Positions 10,951-23,760 of a stretch of 64,000 nt of DNA are shown here, one piece after another. A program made the position numbers and the translations under genes. The stretch lies in the NCBI RefSeq assembly GCF_020085105.1, contig NC_058055.1:6223322-6287321 (forward strand). The letters run 5' to 3'. This DNA is from Siniperca chuatsi (lineage: Eukaryota; Chordata; Actinopteri; Centrarchiformes; Sinipercidae). Position 1 is the first letter of the stretch, and each line of letters opens with the position of its first letter. Under the pieces are notes generated by a model, which saw only the letters and a list, made by a program, of their open reading frames with translations, searched no databases and had not been told where the DNA came from.

Positions 10951-13900
10951 CTATTTATTTACAGTACCTTCAACCAATTGCATAGCTGACTTCCTGTCTT
11001 CAGTAATGTAGAGGGCAGTCATGAGGAAAAACAGTCCACCCACGACCCCGACAAATGGGCAGACCAGGAGGCTGTACTTCAGACTGGGGAAGCTCCAATC
11101 ACGAGTTTCAGATTTAGATTTGATTATGGCATCAGAGATCTACTGGTACAAGTGTGAAGACAGCATTAATCCTCAGTGATACACAGAAAAAGTGCTTTAC
11201 TCAAGCTTGCAGAGCTACTATTGATGAAACAGTACAGTTAAAAGGAAGCTGACTTCTCACCGCTCCTACTAGGTACGGACTCCCAGCGTCACCTAGGAGA
11301 TGACCGAAAGTAATCTGGAGAGCCTCAGCTGTGGACCTTCTGGTTGGTATAACAACATACTGAAGTAAAAAGTAACACAAAACAACGGGTTGGCTTCAAG
11401 TTTCAGCAGCCTGTTTCATATTTTTATTTTCCACATGCACCATTCAAACTCACCAGCAGTATATCAGCCAGGACAGCCCAGTTCAGTGATATCAGTACTT
11501 CACCTAAGAAAATGAATACCTGAAATGAAGTATATAAACATTTAAGACACCCAGCAAGCAACTGATCAATTGATAAATAAATATCTCTATAATAATGTCT
11601 CTTGCCCTAAACTTTTGGACATTTTTACATATTCTTTATGAGCTTGCTCATTTTGTTGGAGCTATAATGGCTATACTGAGTGACGTACCCAGGTACCATG
11701 GCTGCACTGTCATATGAAACATCAGTTTTTTTCTTGTGCATCATGTTATCCACATTACCTCTAGCTCATTTGGACATGTTAGGTGAAACTTTAGAACTTT
11801 AGAATTTAAAATCAAATTCAGTAGATTTGAGAAAAATCCTTCTGAAAAACGGAAGGAAAACTTTCACTTTGAGGTCGTTGTTTAGGTCTAGTGCTTCGTG
11901 TTGACACCATTAATTACTGACCCTACAGCTCTGCTGGAAGAAATTCAAAAAGTCTACAACTGTGTTGTTTCTTCACCGCAGGTACGAGCAATTCAGACTT
12001 TTTCAAGTACAAGTTTTGTCCTAGACAAATATTTGTCTCTTACATAAGTGGCGGGAATGCTTGCTGATGCGACAAAGATGGCGATAAAGAGGCAGGGGGC
12101 CGATCCCAGCAGGCCTACTGCGCAGATGAGTGGGTCCGCATTTGGCACCTTGTCCCTAAACCATCTAGATAAAACAGTGCCAAGACACCCTCCCAGAATG
12201 CCCGTCACCACAGTCACACCTCCAAAGATATAACTGTATAGGCAGAGGCAGACAGCATTGTTAAAACTCTGTTGCGCTTTTGAAGGAAATTAAATATATG
12301 AAGGGTGATGCAGGTCAAAGGTCATGCTGCACCTGTCTGTGGGGTCGCAGGGCTCTTTGATGCACGCCGGTCGGAGTCCCTGAGTGACCTGAGCTCTGGA
12401 TAGAAAAGTAGGCGTCCAGAAAGCCAGGGCTCCGGTGAGAAAGGCCGTAGCCGTCACTCCCAATGATGACCACACATAACTTTTACTAGAGTCAGAGTGA
12501 CAAAACAAGATTAGCAAATATTAATCACAAATCTCTATGAACGTTAGGGACTAATGCAAAGTATTACAGTATTAATTAGAGCCTGACCAATACATCTGTC
12601 TGGCCAATTTATCGACTGAGGTTATTGCAGTACAGAAATGCCAAAAATATGTTTGAGATGATTTAGAAATAGTGACATCATTACATAGCTTGTCCACCAG
12701 AGAGCACTGACAGTTTATTTTTCAGTTGTAAATGTCTTGCGCAGTACACTGTTCTTTAATAGCCATATTAAAGGGATACTTATCAAAAAAATGTGTTTCT
12801 GTTATGTGTTCATGGAAAGAAATGAATATCGGCTAATATATCGTTATCAGATTTTTTATACGCTCAATCAATATCTGTATTGGCCTCAAAACTCCAGTAT
12901 CGGCCAGGCTACAGTATTAATCCAGTATTAGTTTCCATGTCCTACTTTTTCAGAAGATACTTGACGTCCTCCAGGTAAGAGCTCTGCGCTGTAACTCCCT
13001 CTCCGTGGGTTTCCGCAGCACCCCTGGGTGGGTTAGGGCATAAGAAGACCAGCAAGACAAGTCCCACTGCACCCAAGATGGGAGTGATCTGACAACACCG
13101 AAAAAACCCCGATATCTATCACTCTATATCTGTCAGTGCTCAGCTAATCTACATATACTGATAATGAAAATGTTCTCACCCTGAGAGCCCAGCGCCAGTC
13201 CCCTGTGAAAGTAGCAATCCCTGCCCCTGTTATGTATCCAAGACCACTGAAAACACAGAGAATGGTGAAACCATTTGAGTGACCAGTTGAGTCATAATGA
13301 CATAAACAAGCTTAGCAATATGGTAGACGTGTCCTTGTTCATCTTTCTCATTTGATTTTCCAGCAGCATTGTTTGTAAATGAAATGCTGTTCAGTTGACC
13401 CTCAAATCTTAAATGCTGGAGTTTCCCACAAGCAGGGAATGCACCATTCACAAGACGTGTCAGAACAATCCATGCTTAGACTGAGCCTAGACTGAGTTGG
13501 TTTCTAACCTTCCGACAGGGATAAAGATGTAGAAGACACAGATCATGACACTCCGCTGAGCCCCAGTAAAGAGGTCAGCGATGATGGTGGGAGCAATGGT
13601 GGAGTAGCTGGCCTCTCCTATCCCAACCATGGCTCGCAACAGCATCAGAAGCCAGAATAACTGAAGAGATCAAGACAAGATTCAGACCCAAATACCACAA
13701 GGATCCTCTCACAGTTTCACATGCGCCATTCTTACAGCCAAGAACAGCACAATTATTCAAATATACACATTTATTTCCAGAAGAAACTGCAGAATACCAT
13801 GGTATTTCTCTATTGTACTTCATGTTGAGGTCCATGTTGTACACTAAACAAATAAAACAAAGTTTGACAGTAATTTTGTGGACTCATGTAATGTCAATCA

Positions 13901-14931
13901 AATGATAGAGGAAGAAAGACTAATTACAAGCAGCGGGAGGTGGCATCTTATGATCTGTTACTTAGTTTTTCTTGTTTCTTGCAAAGTGTATGTGAACACA
14001 TCCATTTTGTCACTTACCGACTCAGTGACAAAAGAGCTGCCAGCTGCAGTCACAAGCCACACACTCAAACCACCAATCATGATGTACTTCCGGTTGTAGC
14101 GGTCCCCAAGATAACCAAAGAGGGGGGCCAAAAGTAAGAAACTGCAGATGAAGACTGCAAGTAAATTAATAAGAATTAATTCATTTTTTCTAATGTGACA
14201 CGTTGACTTTACTTGAAGAAATCCCACTTGTGAAACTTTTCTAAATAAAAGACCTACCAGAACATGGACTATAGGTATCAAAGCATGGATCTCTGACTAA
14301 TTTAAAACCGAAAAGTGCCATACACTTGTGTGTGTGAGTGTCGAATTTTATATTTCTGTCTTGAAATAACCAACAGTGTTCTGCAATTCACTTGCAGCAC
14401 ATGTTGCACAAGTTCATCTCAAGTAATGCAGGGTAAGATGGGGACCTTCAAAACATGTGGTAAGAGTTTTAAACATGAATCTCTCAAAGAGACGGTGTGT
14501 GAGTGTGTCTGTCAAGGAGATGCATCATACCTGTTTGTAGAAGTGCAGCTGTACTGTCACTTACAACAAAGAATTTCTGAATGTCGGTAAGGACACCTAT
14601 ATGACAATAAAAACAATTCATGTGTAAACCCACCAGAGGGAAACAGTAAATGTTGTTTGTTGATGGGCAGCGTTGTCATGCCTACACAAGAGATCATCTA
14701 ACCTGCTATTGTGTACCGTTCCATGTAGTTGAGCAAGTTGATGTAGCAAAGCACAGCTACAGCTATATAGGCGCGTCTAGGTGGTGTGGCTGGTTTGTCG
14801 TCCACTGCGTTTGGTGTAAGTGATGAAAGGCTGTTTACAAAAGAGCCGTAATGTAGACCAGAGCTGGAGCTCAGACTCCATCGAGGTATCGGCCTGTCCT
14901 GGGGGGATGTCACTGATGCCTTTGGCTCCAT
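10951..14931 (-). CDS. spns3: Spinster-type MFS transporter, spns3 orthologue (11 coding exons)
   Basis: Major facilitator superfamily membrane transporter of the Spinster family. Relatives export lysophospholipids from lysosomes (SPNS1) or sphingosine-1-phosphate from cells (SPNS2); the SPNS3 substrate is poorly defined. Coding exons in transcript order: 14703-14931, 14531-14596, 14018-14154, 13509-13660, 13180-13246, 12946-13088, 12333-12485, 12044-12233, 11454-11519, 11261-11359, 10951-11139. All junctions are GT-AG, the sum is 1491 nt and the product 496 aa; human SPNS3 is about 510 aa. Visible motifs are the family signature [14 protein letters not shown] in exon 1, MFS motif A ([10 protein letters not shown]) in exon 3 and [20 protein letters not shown] in exon 4. 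The ATG at 14929-14931 has purines at -3 and +4, and an in-frame stop lies upstream. The name rests on synteny, with ube2g1 next door head to head; spns2 is the alternative. The stop codon overlaps an AATAAA, and another antisense AATAAA lies at 10521-10526. Confidence 0.9.
12577..12911. mobile_element. Non-autonomous DNA element with 10-bp flanking repeat, in spns3 intron 7-6 interval
   Basis: The left end TAGAGCCTGACC and right end GGCCAGGCTA are imperfect inverted repeats. Identical CAGTATTAAT flanks both sides (12567-12576 and 12912-12921). The interior carries palindromic ATATCG-rich strings near both ends. The duplication of up to 10 bp does not settle the superfamily (hAT duplicates 8 bp, MULE 9 bp). 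It sits between spns3 exons 6 and 7, 34 bp from exon 6, and leaves the splice sites intact. Confidence 0.75.
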
Positions 14932-17900
14932 AGCGAGCAGCTCTTTCTTCACCGGGAAATGTATGACCTAGTTTTAGAGAAATAATTTGCCCTCTGCACT
15001 CTCACCAAAGATGATAATGTCTGATTACATCACAGAACAACAAGTGACTGTCTCTATCCAGCTGTGCATTTATCAACCTAATGGTGAGAAGTGTAACACA
15101 TTTCTTTTGAAGTCTTGTGCCTCACAAGTTTGGGAAAATCAGTTAATGCAGTTTGTAGAAACACTTTAGAAATAGTCCTTATGACACAAAAGGCAATTAC
15201 ACAACGGTGTAAGAACAAATTGTTGTAAAGAAAGTATGTCAACATGACAGAGAAAGGAGAAGGAAGATTTTCAGCTATCTTACAGTTCTTACAACACCAC
15301 AAAACAGCTTTGTAACCAAGCCATAGACGGTTTTTGGGTGATTATATGTTTGAGAAAAATAGGCAAGACGATGCATACAGTCCTGACAAATATTGTCAAG
15401 TTAAAAACTACAGTATAAAAGCATGCTTTGATCAGATCATAAAGTAACAAGATAAGAAATGTAAAAGACATAATAATAAAAAGTAAATAGAAGCATTTTA
15501 GTGGGTCACTTCAAATGTGGTGTGTTTTTTTGCATGTTGGCTGCAGAAAAGCCCGAATGCATTCTGCCCTGGTTCGAGAGTCAGTGCAGTGACAACAATG
15601 AGACTATTGTGCATAAAATCTTTTCTCTAAACAACAAAGTTTTGGCTAACCTAAGACCTGGCTCTTTTTTATCAAACACACTGACACTGATACAGTAGTT
15701 GTTGTATTCATTTCACACAGGTATAACCCTTCAGCAATTAACCATCTCTATAAATTAAAATTTAGATAAAAACTGGACCCACGTACGTGTTGATGATGCC
15801 TTGTTTATGCTATTTTCTCAGGTCATTCCATATTTGCAGTTGTCAGAGGATGGTGTGGCTCCTGGTGTGTCTCTGAGGCTTGAAGAAGCTAACAGAGGCC
15901 TCAGCTCTAACATGCCTCGAGAGATATTAAGTTAGCAAAGGGACCAGCCCACTCTGGGTTGGTCATATGCTTTCACACAGATCTTCACTGTGATGCAATG
16001 CTATAAACAAGCCAGACATCATTAAACAATAAAACTATGATGTTGAAAAATATTCTGATTCATTGATAACTTTATACACAGCTTTATACACACAACTCAC
16101 ATAACAGAAGGACAAAAGGGCTGAGATAGCACATGTGGGTGTCAGGTGGTAAGCTATAAATGAATGTGCTATGACTTTCACAAGTGGTTACAGTTCTGTC
16201 GTTGTTTATGTATTTGGATTTTGAAAGAGAGATCTTGCCTGATACATGTCTGTCTGTCCAAATTGTTGGCGAATTGGGGAACAGATAATTAAAAGGTGGT
16301 ACTGCCCATCACCCAAAATAACTTGGGATTTTTACTTTAAAAGTCTAACAAACACGTGCCCTAAAATACATTTGAATATTTCTATAGGATGGGAAATTTG
16401 AATTGGGGGATCGCCTCGGAGAACCAAGAAAACTGCTACTTTATTATTGTTTTTCCTTATGTCTCAGCGAAACAGTGGTCTGAAACCCACACAGCTGTTT
16501 AATTGGTGGCATGTCGTGACTGCTCTGGTAATTTATGGTCTGTTTGATATTACATTTCCTTGTATAAAAATAGTGTAAGCATTAATCTGCTATATGAAAG
16601 ATTTCCACCAACATGTATTTAGGCACACTAACCTTATTCAGACACCCCCCCATCCCCCACCCCTCATGTGCGGTTATCACTAGATGAAAATTTGAGATTG
16701 CACTCTATCGATCGACTTCCTCATTAACTTTTAATGTATGTGAGAACATATGGTAAACTGGTCAGGATGTGAGATAATTTCTCACCTTTAGATGAAGAAG
16801 TAACCAGTGATATTAGTGTTAAATGAGAACACAGCAGTCAGCAGCAGTTAATATCATACTGTATCTCATACTACAAGATATGAAGAGAATAATGTGTGGG
16901 CCTAAAAACCTACACTTTCCTAAACAAATTGTGTGTATCACATGACACTTGCATTTGTATATGGTTTTATTTATTTTATTTTCTGCTTTTCCAAAACTTC
17001 ATGTTTCTATTAGTATTTCCCCCCCAGTATTGGTATTATTATTGGTAGTAGTTGTAGAAGTAGTGCTGGTAATATTAAGTACAACTAGTACAAGCTATCA
17101 TTTTGTAGAGGGCTGTTAGGATCAGGTCAGTTGTCGGCATCTAGTGTCTACTGTGAGCATTACAGTCAACACTAAGATCCAATATCAAACCGCTTTGATG
17201 AAGCTGAAAATGTTCATGGGGGTTCAGTGTTCATGCACGACTATAGCCTATCAGAGTGAGTCTCATCCTGTGAGCTAACTAAGTGATTTGATGGGGAAAT
17301 TATAGGTGCAGCCCAGCGAATAAAACAAGCAAACACCAACTTACAATGTATCCACCATACAGGCACTGCCCTGATGTATCCTCACAATACACAAGTATGA
17401 CCAGTATAAATGACAAACAGTCAAAACATCAGAAATGGTCCGACCTTCTTTATTTGTTTCATGTTCTACAGAAAAAGGATCAGATCCAAACTTTCCATCT
17501 CAAAGTGCTCCAATGTGTAACTGACTTTGAGAACAGAGGCTACAGGTGACTAACCTGGCAGGACACCTGGACCTCACTAATTTCTTATCTTAACACATCA
17601 AGGGATTTACCATAATTTGCCACAAGAAAATGCAGTCAGATACACTCACATTGTTTAAAGATTACACAACCTAATCCTATTTGAGAAAAGTTTAGCCTAT
17701 TGATAATCACTCTTCAGTAGACAGCCATTGATTCAGAGCTATACTGACAATGACAAATCTTTCACATAGAGTGGGCACCTCTGGGACAAAATGTCATCCA
17801 GTCTTTGATTAATCTTTCATATAGTCAGATTCCTACATTTATTATTTGACATTAGTAGTGATGCCTTAATTATATATGGCTGGCTTGTGTGGTGATAGTC

Positions 17901-18315
17901 CAGCTTGAACAGGCCAATCATAGAGCGATGCTAAAGGTGGAAGAAAATAAATAAAGAGTGAGAGCCAATTCAAAATAGAGTTAATATGAGATATAGGGGG
18001 AGAAGTTGAAAATTGGAAGTAATAATGACCAGATTAATTTTAGGAAATGGTAATTTCAACAGCACACTGCACATTACAGGAAAACATCGGACTACTCTTG
18101 GTGAACAACGTCAAGAGTCATTCACAGGAAGAAAAGCATACTGGATTGAAGAGGTCAAAGACAAGGTAGAAGAAGTTTATTTTATTTTACTATATTTTTT
18201 GTTTTTGTGAAGGACAGCATAGTCTAAAATAATCTAAGAGAATACGGAAATCGAAGGAATATCCAGAAGATGGCAGTAATGCATCTATAAGGATGCCGGC
18301 TGCTGTAAAATCTCA
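14932..18315. other. Divergent spacer between spns3 and ube2g1
   Basis: Should contain the 5' UTR and promoter of spns3 (minus) and, at its right end, of ube2g1. I see no exon similarity, transposon with definable ends or CpG-rich block near the spns3 start, so an upstream non-coding spns3 exon is possible but not identifiable. Confidence 0.6.
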
Positions 18316-18402
18316 ACGATGAAGAAGAAGCAGCAGCAGTAGCAGGAGAAGGCGGCGGCGGCGACGACGACGACGAAGAAGAAGAAGAAGAAGAAGAAGA
18401 AT
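18316..18402. repeat. Compound trinucleotide repeat upstream of ube2g1
   Basis: A succession of triplet tracts, (GAA)n, (GCA)n, (GGC)n, (GAC)n then (GAA)9, ending about 117 bp before the ube2g1 ATG. It probably lies in the promoter or 5' UTR. Such tracts vary in length between individuals. Confidence 0.9.
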
Positions 18403-18518
18403 GACGAGAATGCTAAACGGAAAATAGAGGGGACGGAGTACTGTTTGGTGAACGTTAAATTAACGCTTTTACCTCAAAATATAACCATTGAACATAGCTG
18501 CATTACATTCGCTAAACT

Positions 18519-21500
18519 ATGACAGAGCCTCAGTCAGCGCTGTTACTCAGGAGACAGCTTGCAGGTAATTAAACCTTGGTGTTAACTGATGCTGGCTGCC
18601 TAACGTTAGCTAACGATGGCACTTGCGCGAACGCTGCCGTTAGCTGTGATTCAAACGATGGTGCGGGCGCAGACTGTTTTCTTGAACCTTCCACACTAAA
18701 ACAACGTTAACGTCCCATGACAGATAAACTGCGTGGAGATTATAGCAGTGGAAGCCGACAGAAACACTACTCTCTTGCCAAATAAACACTTTCAGTGTGT
18801 TGGGAGACCAACTCATTTAGATGTCTGTTTCGACGTTGCATACTGATTTCAGTTGAAAGCCGCTGTCAGAAGTCCCAACGACTTTCTAGCTTCGGGCTAG
18901 CTAAAAGCAGTTAGCCCAGCGTTAGCCTCTAGCCGGCTAACTAAATGTTTACATATATTTTAACCGACATAACAAGTGGTGTTGAGCATTTTTGTAGACA
19001 TGGTGTTTGCTAGTTATGTGATTTACGTAATGCTAGTTACTATATGTATGTATAAATTTAAGTAACTAGTTGACCCATTTTCCCTTGCTAACAATATTAA
19101 ATTATTAACATATTTAGCCAACTCGCTACATCTGTAGGCTAAAGTTAGCTGCTGTCAGTGTTGTTAGCTTCAACACGCCGAGCTAACAAGCTAAATAATG
19201 TTAATCTCGCATTATCTCTATTTGTTATTTTAGCAGAGTCAGCTGCGAATAAAATGTTTCTACCCTGATATTAGCCGATAAAAGCAGCCGAGCCGAAAAC
19301 ACATATAACGTTTTGAGTTTATAGCACTAATGCTAACGTTACATTTCAGGTTTTGGTTAAGATTGTAAATTCCATATGCAACCTGTCAGGGACATAATGT
19401 GCGCCTTTATAGTTTTCGAGATATTCTCTCCACAGTGATGGGTAATTGACCTGGACCTGAATATGTTTTGAGTGGGATTTGATTGAAATTAGGTAACTAA
19501 TTGTCAAAATATCTGGATCTGCATCACAGTACACATAGATAGACAGTTATACAGATTTTTGTAGAATCCCTAAGTCATTCCAGTTAATGTATTATTATAC
19601 AAAATTTGAAATTGAATTCGACTCATGACCTCTGAGTTATGGCCAAATTGTTGCTGTAGAGCCAGCTGTTGGTGAAAGCCCTCCAAATCTTGCAGGATCT
19701 TGTAGTTGGTATGTGCACATGATCTATATTTGGTTACAGTTTCTCACTATTCAGTTCAAGAATTATGACATCTTATGGCATTTGCAATACCTATAAGAAT
19801 TTTCATGGAATATCACAAAATTAATAACTTTTGGGGGGGCCAGACATTCAAATATGCTACATACCAAATTTGATGAAGATTGGATGGAGGAGTGGTGGCA
19901 AAGTGTGTGAAAATCTGTGTAGATGGTGAGGGCCTATATGGGTATTTGTTTCTGTAAACTTCTTTTCCCCCTAGATTTCTTGAATTTAGGAAAGATCATT
20001 TTTCTTTTATGCCTCACAGTTCAGAAATTATGAGTGAAACAAAATTCTTTATAAATCTATCGGAATCATCTGCACCAAAATTAATCAGTTTATCCTTGAC
20101 CCATGTGTAACATTCAATTAAATTTAGTAGTAGTATTTGAGATGTCATGGTAACAGACAAATAGGACTGTCACACTTCCTCCCTCAGTAAGTTGCCTAAA
20201 AGTACCACACACTGATCTCTAACAAGATTTCTGATTTCTGGTCAGAATCAGTATTCTAACACAACCTATGTAAGTGGGTAAGGTATTTGAGTGTGTAAAT
20301 GTATAAAGTTAGGCGTTTCAAAGTGCAGTATATATCTGGAGAATTGCAGTGTGATGCAGAAAGAGTTGGCCCTGGACTATTAGGGTGGTGTGTGGTTTCA
20401 GCATCATACTGCCCCCAAGCAAGGCCTCCTAAGTCAAGGGTTATGTTGTCCCCTCAGCAGTCTTCAGAAAAGCAAAACGTCAGTCTGGTTAACATACTGT
20501 AGGTACAATGATAAGAGCCAATGGCGATTTCACTTTGGCATTTGTTTTTTTATCTAGAGCTGAACAAAAACCCAGTGGAAGGATTCTCAGCAGGCCTGAT
20601 CGAGGATAATGATCTCTACAGATGGGAAGTCCTTATCATCGGGCCTCCAGACACACTGTAGTGAGTCCATTACTTTGTTATACATGAGATATAGTAGGAG
20701 AGATTCGGTATCATGTTGTGTTCTGTACAACTCGAATTGCTTCTCTGTTTTGAAACTTGTACAATATTTACGTATTATATTAATTTTTCTCTTTGATCTT
20801 TTTTGTTCACAGTGAAGGTGGTGTGTTTAAAGCTCATCTGACATTTCCCAAAGACTACCCTCTAAGGCCACCTAAAATGAAATTTATTACAGATATTTGG
20901 CACCCTAATGGTAGGTACAGGTGTTGCACATTGTGAATTATATTTGCCTCTGTTTGTAGCAAGACCTCTTTGAGGAAGTGGAAGTTACATCCCTCTCAAA
21001 GATGTAAATATATCCTAGTGTTCCATTTTAGTAATGTGTTATGTGAGATGTGTTAATACCAAGGAATATTTACATGCAATTCATTAAATAGGAGTTCAAC
21101 TTAAAGCTCATTCCATGCAAATTCAGTGCATTAGTTCATAATCTTCAGATGCCTTTTTTTTTTTTTTTTTTTTAATTAAAGAAACATTCCGAGGAATACT
21201 TTTCCACAGCATGGTCAGTAAGAGTCTACCAGAGTCAACTTCAAACAGTTTAACTGATGTAACAAAAATAAACTCAAATGCACTATTGTCACCTTGGAGA
21301 AAATTGAGTAGCTTTAGGTTGGATATAAATTATATTTTAGTCAGTATTTCTTATAACATGTTAGTTTTACAGGTTGTGTGTTTATAGTATGTTGCTAGGT
21401 GATTTTTTCTTATGTAGTATAAGGCTGTCTATAAACAATATAATTAATCAGTTTGGTAGCTGACTGGCTAAATGTTATGTAAATTACTTTTGAAAGCGAG

Positions 21501-22156
21501 CATTAACATCCATTATACCATAGGAATAGCAAAAGCATTTTCTTCTTCATAAATTGTATTCTACATGTTTTTTTTTCCAGTTGACAAGAATGGAGATGTA
21601 TGTATTTCAATTTTGCACGAGCCTGGGGAGGACAAGTATGGCTATGAGAAACCAGAGGAACGCTGGCTGCCTATCCACACAGTGGAAACCATCATGATTA
21701 GTGTTATCTCTATGTTGGCAGACCCAAATGGTGACTCACCAGCCAATGTGGATGCTGCAGTAAGTTTACTTGTTTAAAAACAGTTGATTAGAAATGGTAT
21801 TTGAGAAAAATGGATGTGCTTTATATTCAAAACAACATCTGATAGTCATCTCATGCCTAAATGTTTGTCCTTTTAAAACCACAAATTTCAGTAAAATCAA
21901 GCAGGTGTGTGTTTTGGATGGCATTAAATAGTAAATATATGACAAAAATACATAATTAATTTATTCTTAATTAATTTTGATTTTATATAAAAACTATAAA
22001 TTATTTTGAGTGATCCTCTAAATATAGTTATAGCAACTGAATTGTCTTTACCTTTTTTCCCCTCTGCAGAAAGAATGGAGGGAGGACAGACACGGCGCAT
22101 TCAAAAGGAAAGTTGCCCGCTGTGTACGAAAAAGCCAAGAGACTGCGTTTGAGTGA
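18519..22156 (+). CDS. ube2g1: E2 ubiquitin-conjugating enzyme G1 (5 coding exons)
   Basis: E2 enzyme that accepts ubiquitin from E1 as a thioester and passes it to substrates with an E3, supporting Lys48-linked chains for proteasomal degradation. Coding exons: 18519-18564, 20558-20660, 20813-20910, 21581-21759, 22070-22156. They sum to 513 nt and 170 aa, the same length as human UBE2G1 and almost identical to it. The UBC fold is complete: WHPNV near residues 79-83, catalytic Cys90 in NGDVCISIL, and the acidic insertion ([16 protein letters not shown]) after the active site that is typical of the G/R subclass. The start codon has A at -3. The next gene, ankfy1, lies 3.4 kb downstream on the same strand. 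A 3' UTR intron with a GC donor is likely (see separate entry). Confidence 0.97.
21152..21172. repeat. Poly(T) run in ube2g1 intron 3
   Basis: About 21 consecutive T, possibly the complementary poly(A) of an old retroinsertion; no body is recognised. Confidence 0.8.
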
Positions 22157-23760
22157 TATTTAGCAAGGATCTAGCTTCATGTTTTCAGGGCAAGTATTCT
22201 TCACTTTATCCCTTTTTAAACCTTTGGTTCACAAATCACAACTAACTTCAGCTGCTCAGAAATGGCTGCCTATTGCACCAGGTCAATTTAAGTAAAAATG
22301 TCTTGTAGTCCAAATGTAATGTGGATTGTTAACATAAAGATTTATTACCAGTGCTTTAAACTTAGAATTTACCCCTTGGGCCTCTCTTGCACCATTAACT
22401 AACATAACAATTACCACTGAGTTCAGTTAACCTATTACACTGTTTTAACATTTTTACACAATCAGCTGCACAATTGCAAAGGGCGGACATGTGTTGCTGT
22501 TATTGGGTTCACCCATTGTACTGTAGATTATGCTGTGGCTGTTAAGGGAGTGGGGATCAGTTTTAACACTACTACTACTACATAACAAACTTAATCTTTG
22601 ATGTTTCTGATTTGTCAGTGAATGTCCTCTGTTTCCTTTGTTATATTAAGTACGTTAGATGATATTCACTTGACTGAGGCATAAGAAACAAATTTTTTCA
22701 CAGTGTAACTGGCCATTCAGATGAAAGGGTTTGTATCAGTTGAAGTAGTCACACACTGTGTCATCTGACCCTGTGGTGCTACTCAACAAGTGTCAAACTG
22801 TATAGATTTAAAAGTAACAATGAGTATAGATTGACACCTTAACTTTGACTTGCACACTCAGCTGGTCTAACATACTGCAGATCTTTTGCTGCCCTTTTTA
22901 TCATTTAATATTTGTTGACGTTATGACTTGTGTGATTGGTCTTGCTGCTTCCTAACAATTTTTCTGTTATTTATTGTGTGCTTTCCCACAGGTCTCCAAT
23001 TGAAAATCAACATGGCACTGTTTCCTGCACTCTTCCACCCTGTCGTCAGGCTTGTCCTCCTTTATTTTGGCAGGAACAGACTGGCTACTGTAGGCTGCAA
23101 TAGAACATAACAGTGACAACCAAGGCTGACAGAAAACCGCCAAGCAAGTGCCAACTCAAAAAAACACAACAACCCAGAAGATGATAAAACATTTTTCAAG
23201 TCTATGAACTGCTTCAACATTCAGGAAGATATTGTAAAGACATGTATATAGCACAGACTAAACTGGATAATATATAAGCTCCCTTTCCATCCATCAAGAC
23301 ACTTAGACCAAATGAATAGCGCTGGTTCAGATAGATTTATTTTTGTCCATTTTCCTTTCTCAAGTCCAGCATGCATTAGTTCTCTTCAGATTGTTTTAAC
23401 AGGAGGTCTTAAATAGAAAGAGAAATGTGATGCTGTTGGAAGAATGTCCCCTGTGGAGAGCTTGATTGAGTCAAGTGAGACATGAATGACGTGACTGATG
23501 AAGGGTTTTTTGAGGAATACCGCCATATTAGAATACACAGCTGTGCTTGTGGGTTCTTTAACACTCTCAGAACTCAACATCATATGTGTACCTGAATGAT
23601 TTTCTTTTTCTTTATCGGTTAGAAGTCTTACCATCCTGCTCAGATGACTTAAGAAAGGCAACATACCCCTTAATTTTTGTGCATGCTAAATTTTGTTTAT
23701 CTTTTTTCAAAAGTGCCTCCTAATAAAATGCTTGGCCACTTCACCCTGCATTGAACAAGT
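22157..23760 (+). other. ube2g1: ube2g1 3' UTR with probable GC-AG intron
   Basis: The stop is followed by 33 nt of UTR and then a donor-like AGG|GCAAGT at 22190. A strong polypyrimidine acceptor (TTTCCCACAG) ends at 22991. Joining 22189 to 22992 gives TTTCAGGGTCTCCAATTG, which resembles the spliced human UBE2G1 3' UTR as I remember it; I have not aligned it. A donor this close to the stop (less than 50 nt) would not trigger nonsense-mediated decay. The first good AATAAA is at 23722-23727. Transcription could extend further; a run of about 13 G lies near 24038-24050. Confidence 0.55.

Noticed and set aside
14979-15700. Possible extra 5' exon of spns3
   Set aside because: No acceptor/donor pair with conserved coding was seen; an in-frame stop precedes the exon 1 ATG, so any upstream exon would be non-coding.
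19340-20180. ube2g1 intron 1 segment resembling a dispersed fish repeat (ACCAAATTTGATGAAGATTG)
   Set aside because: The similarity is from memory only and no ends, inverted repeats or target duplication could be found.
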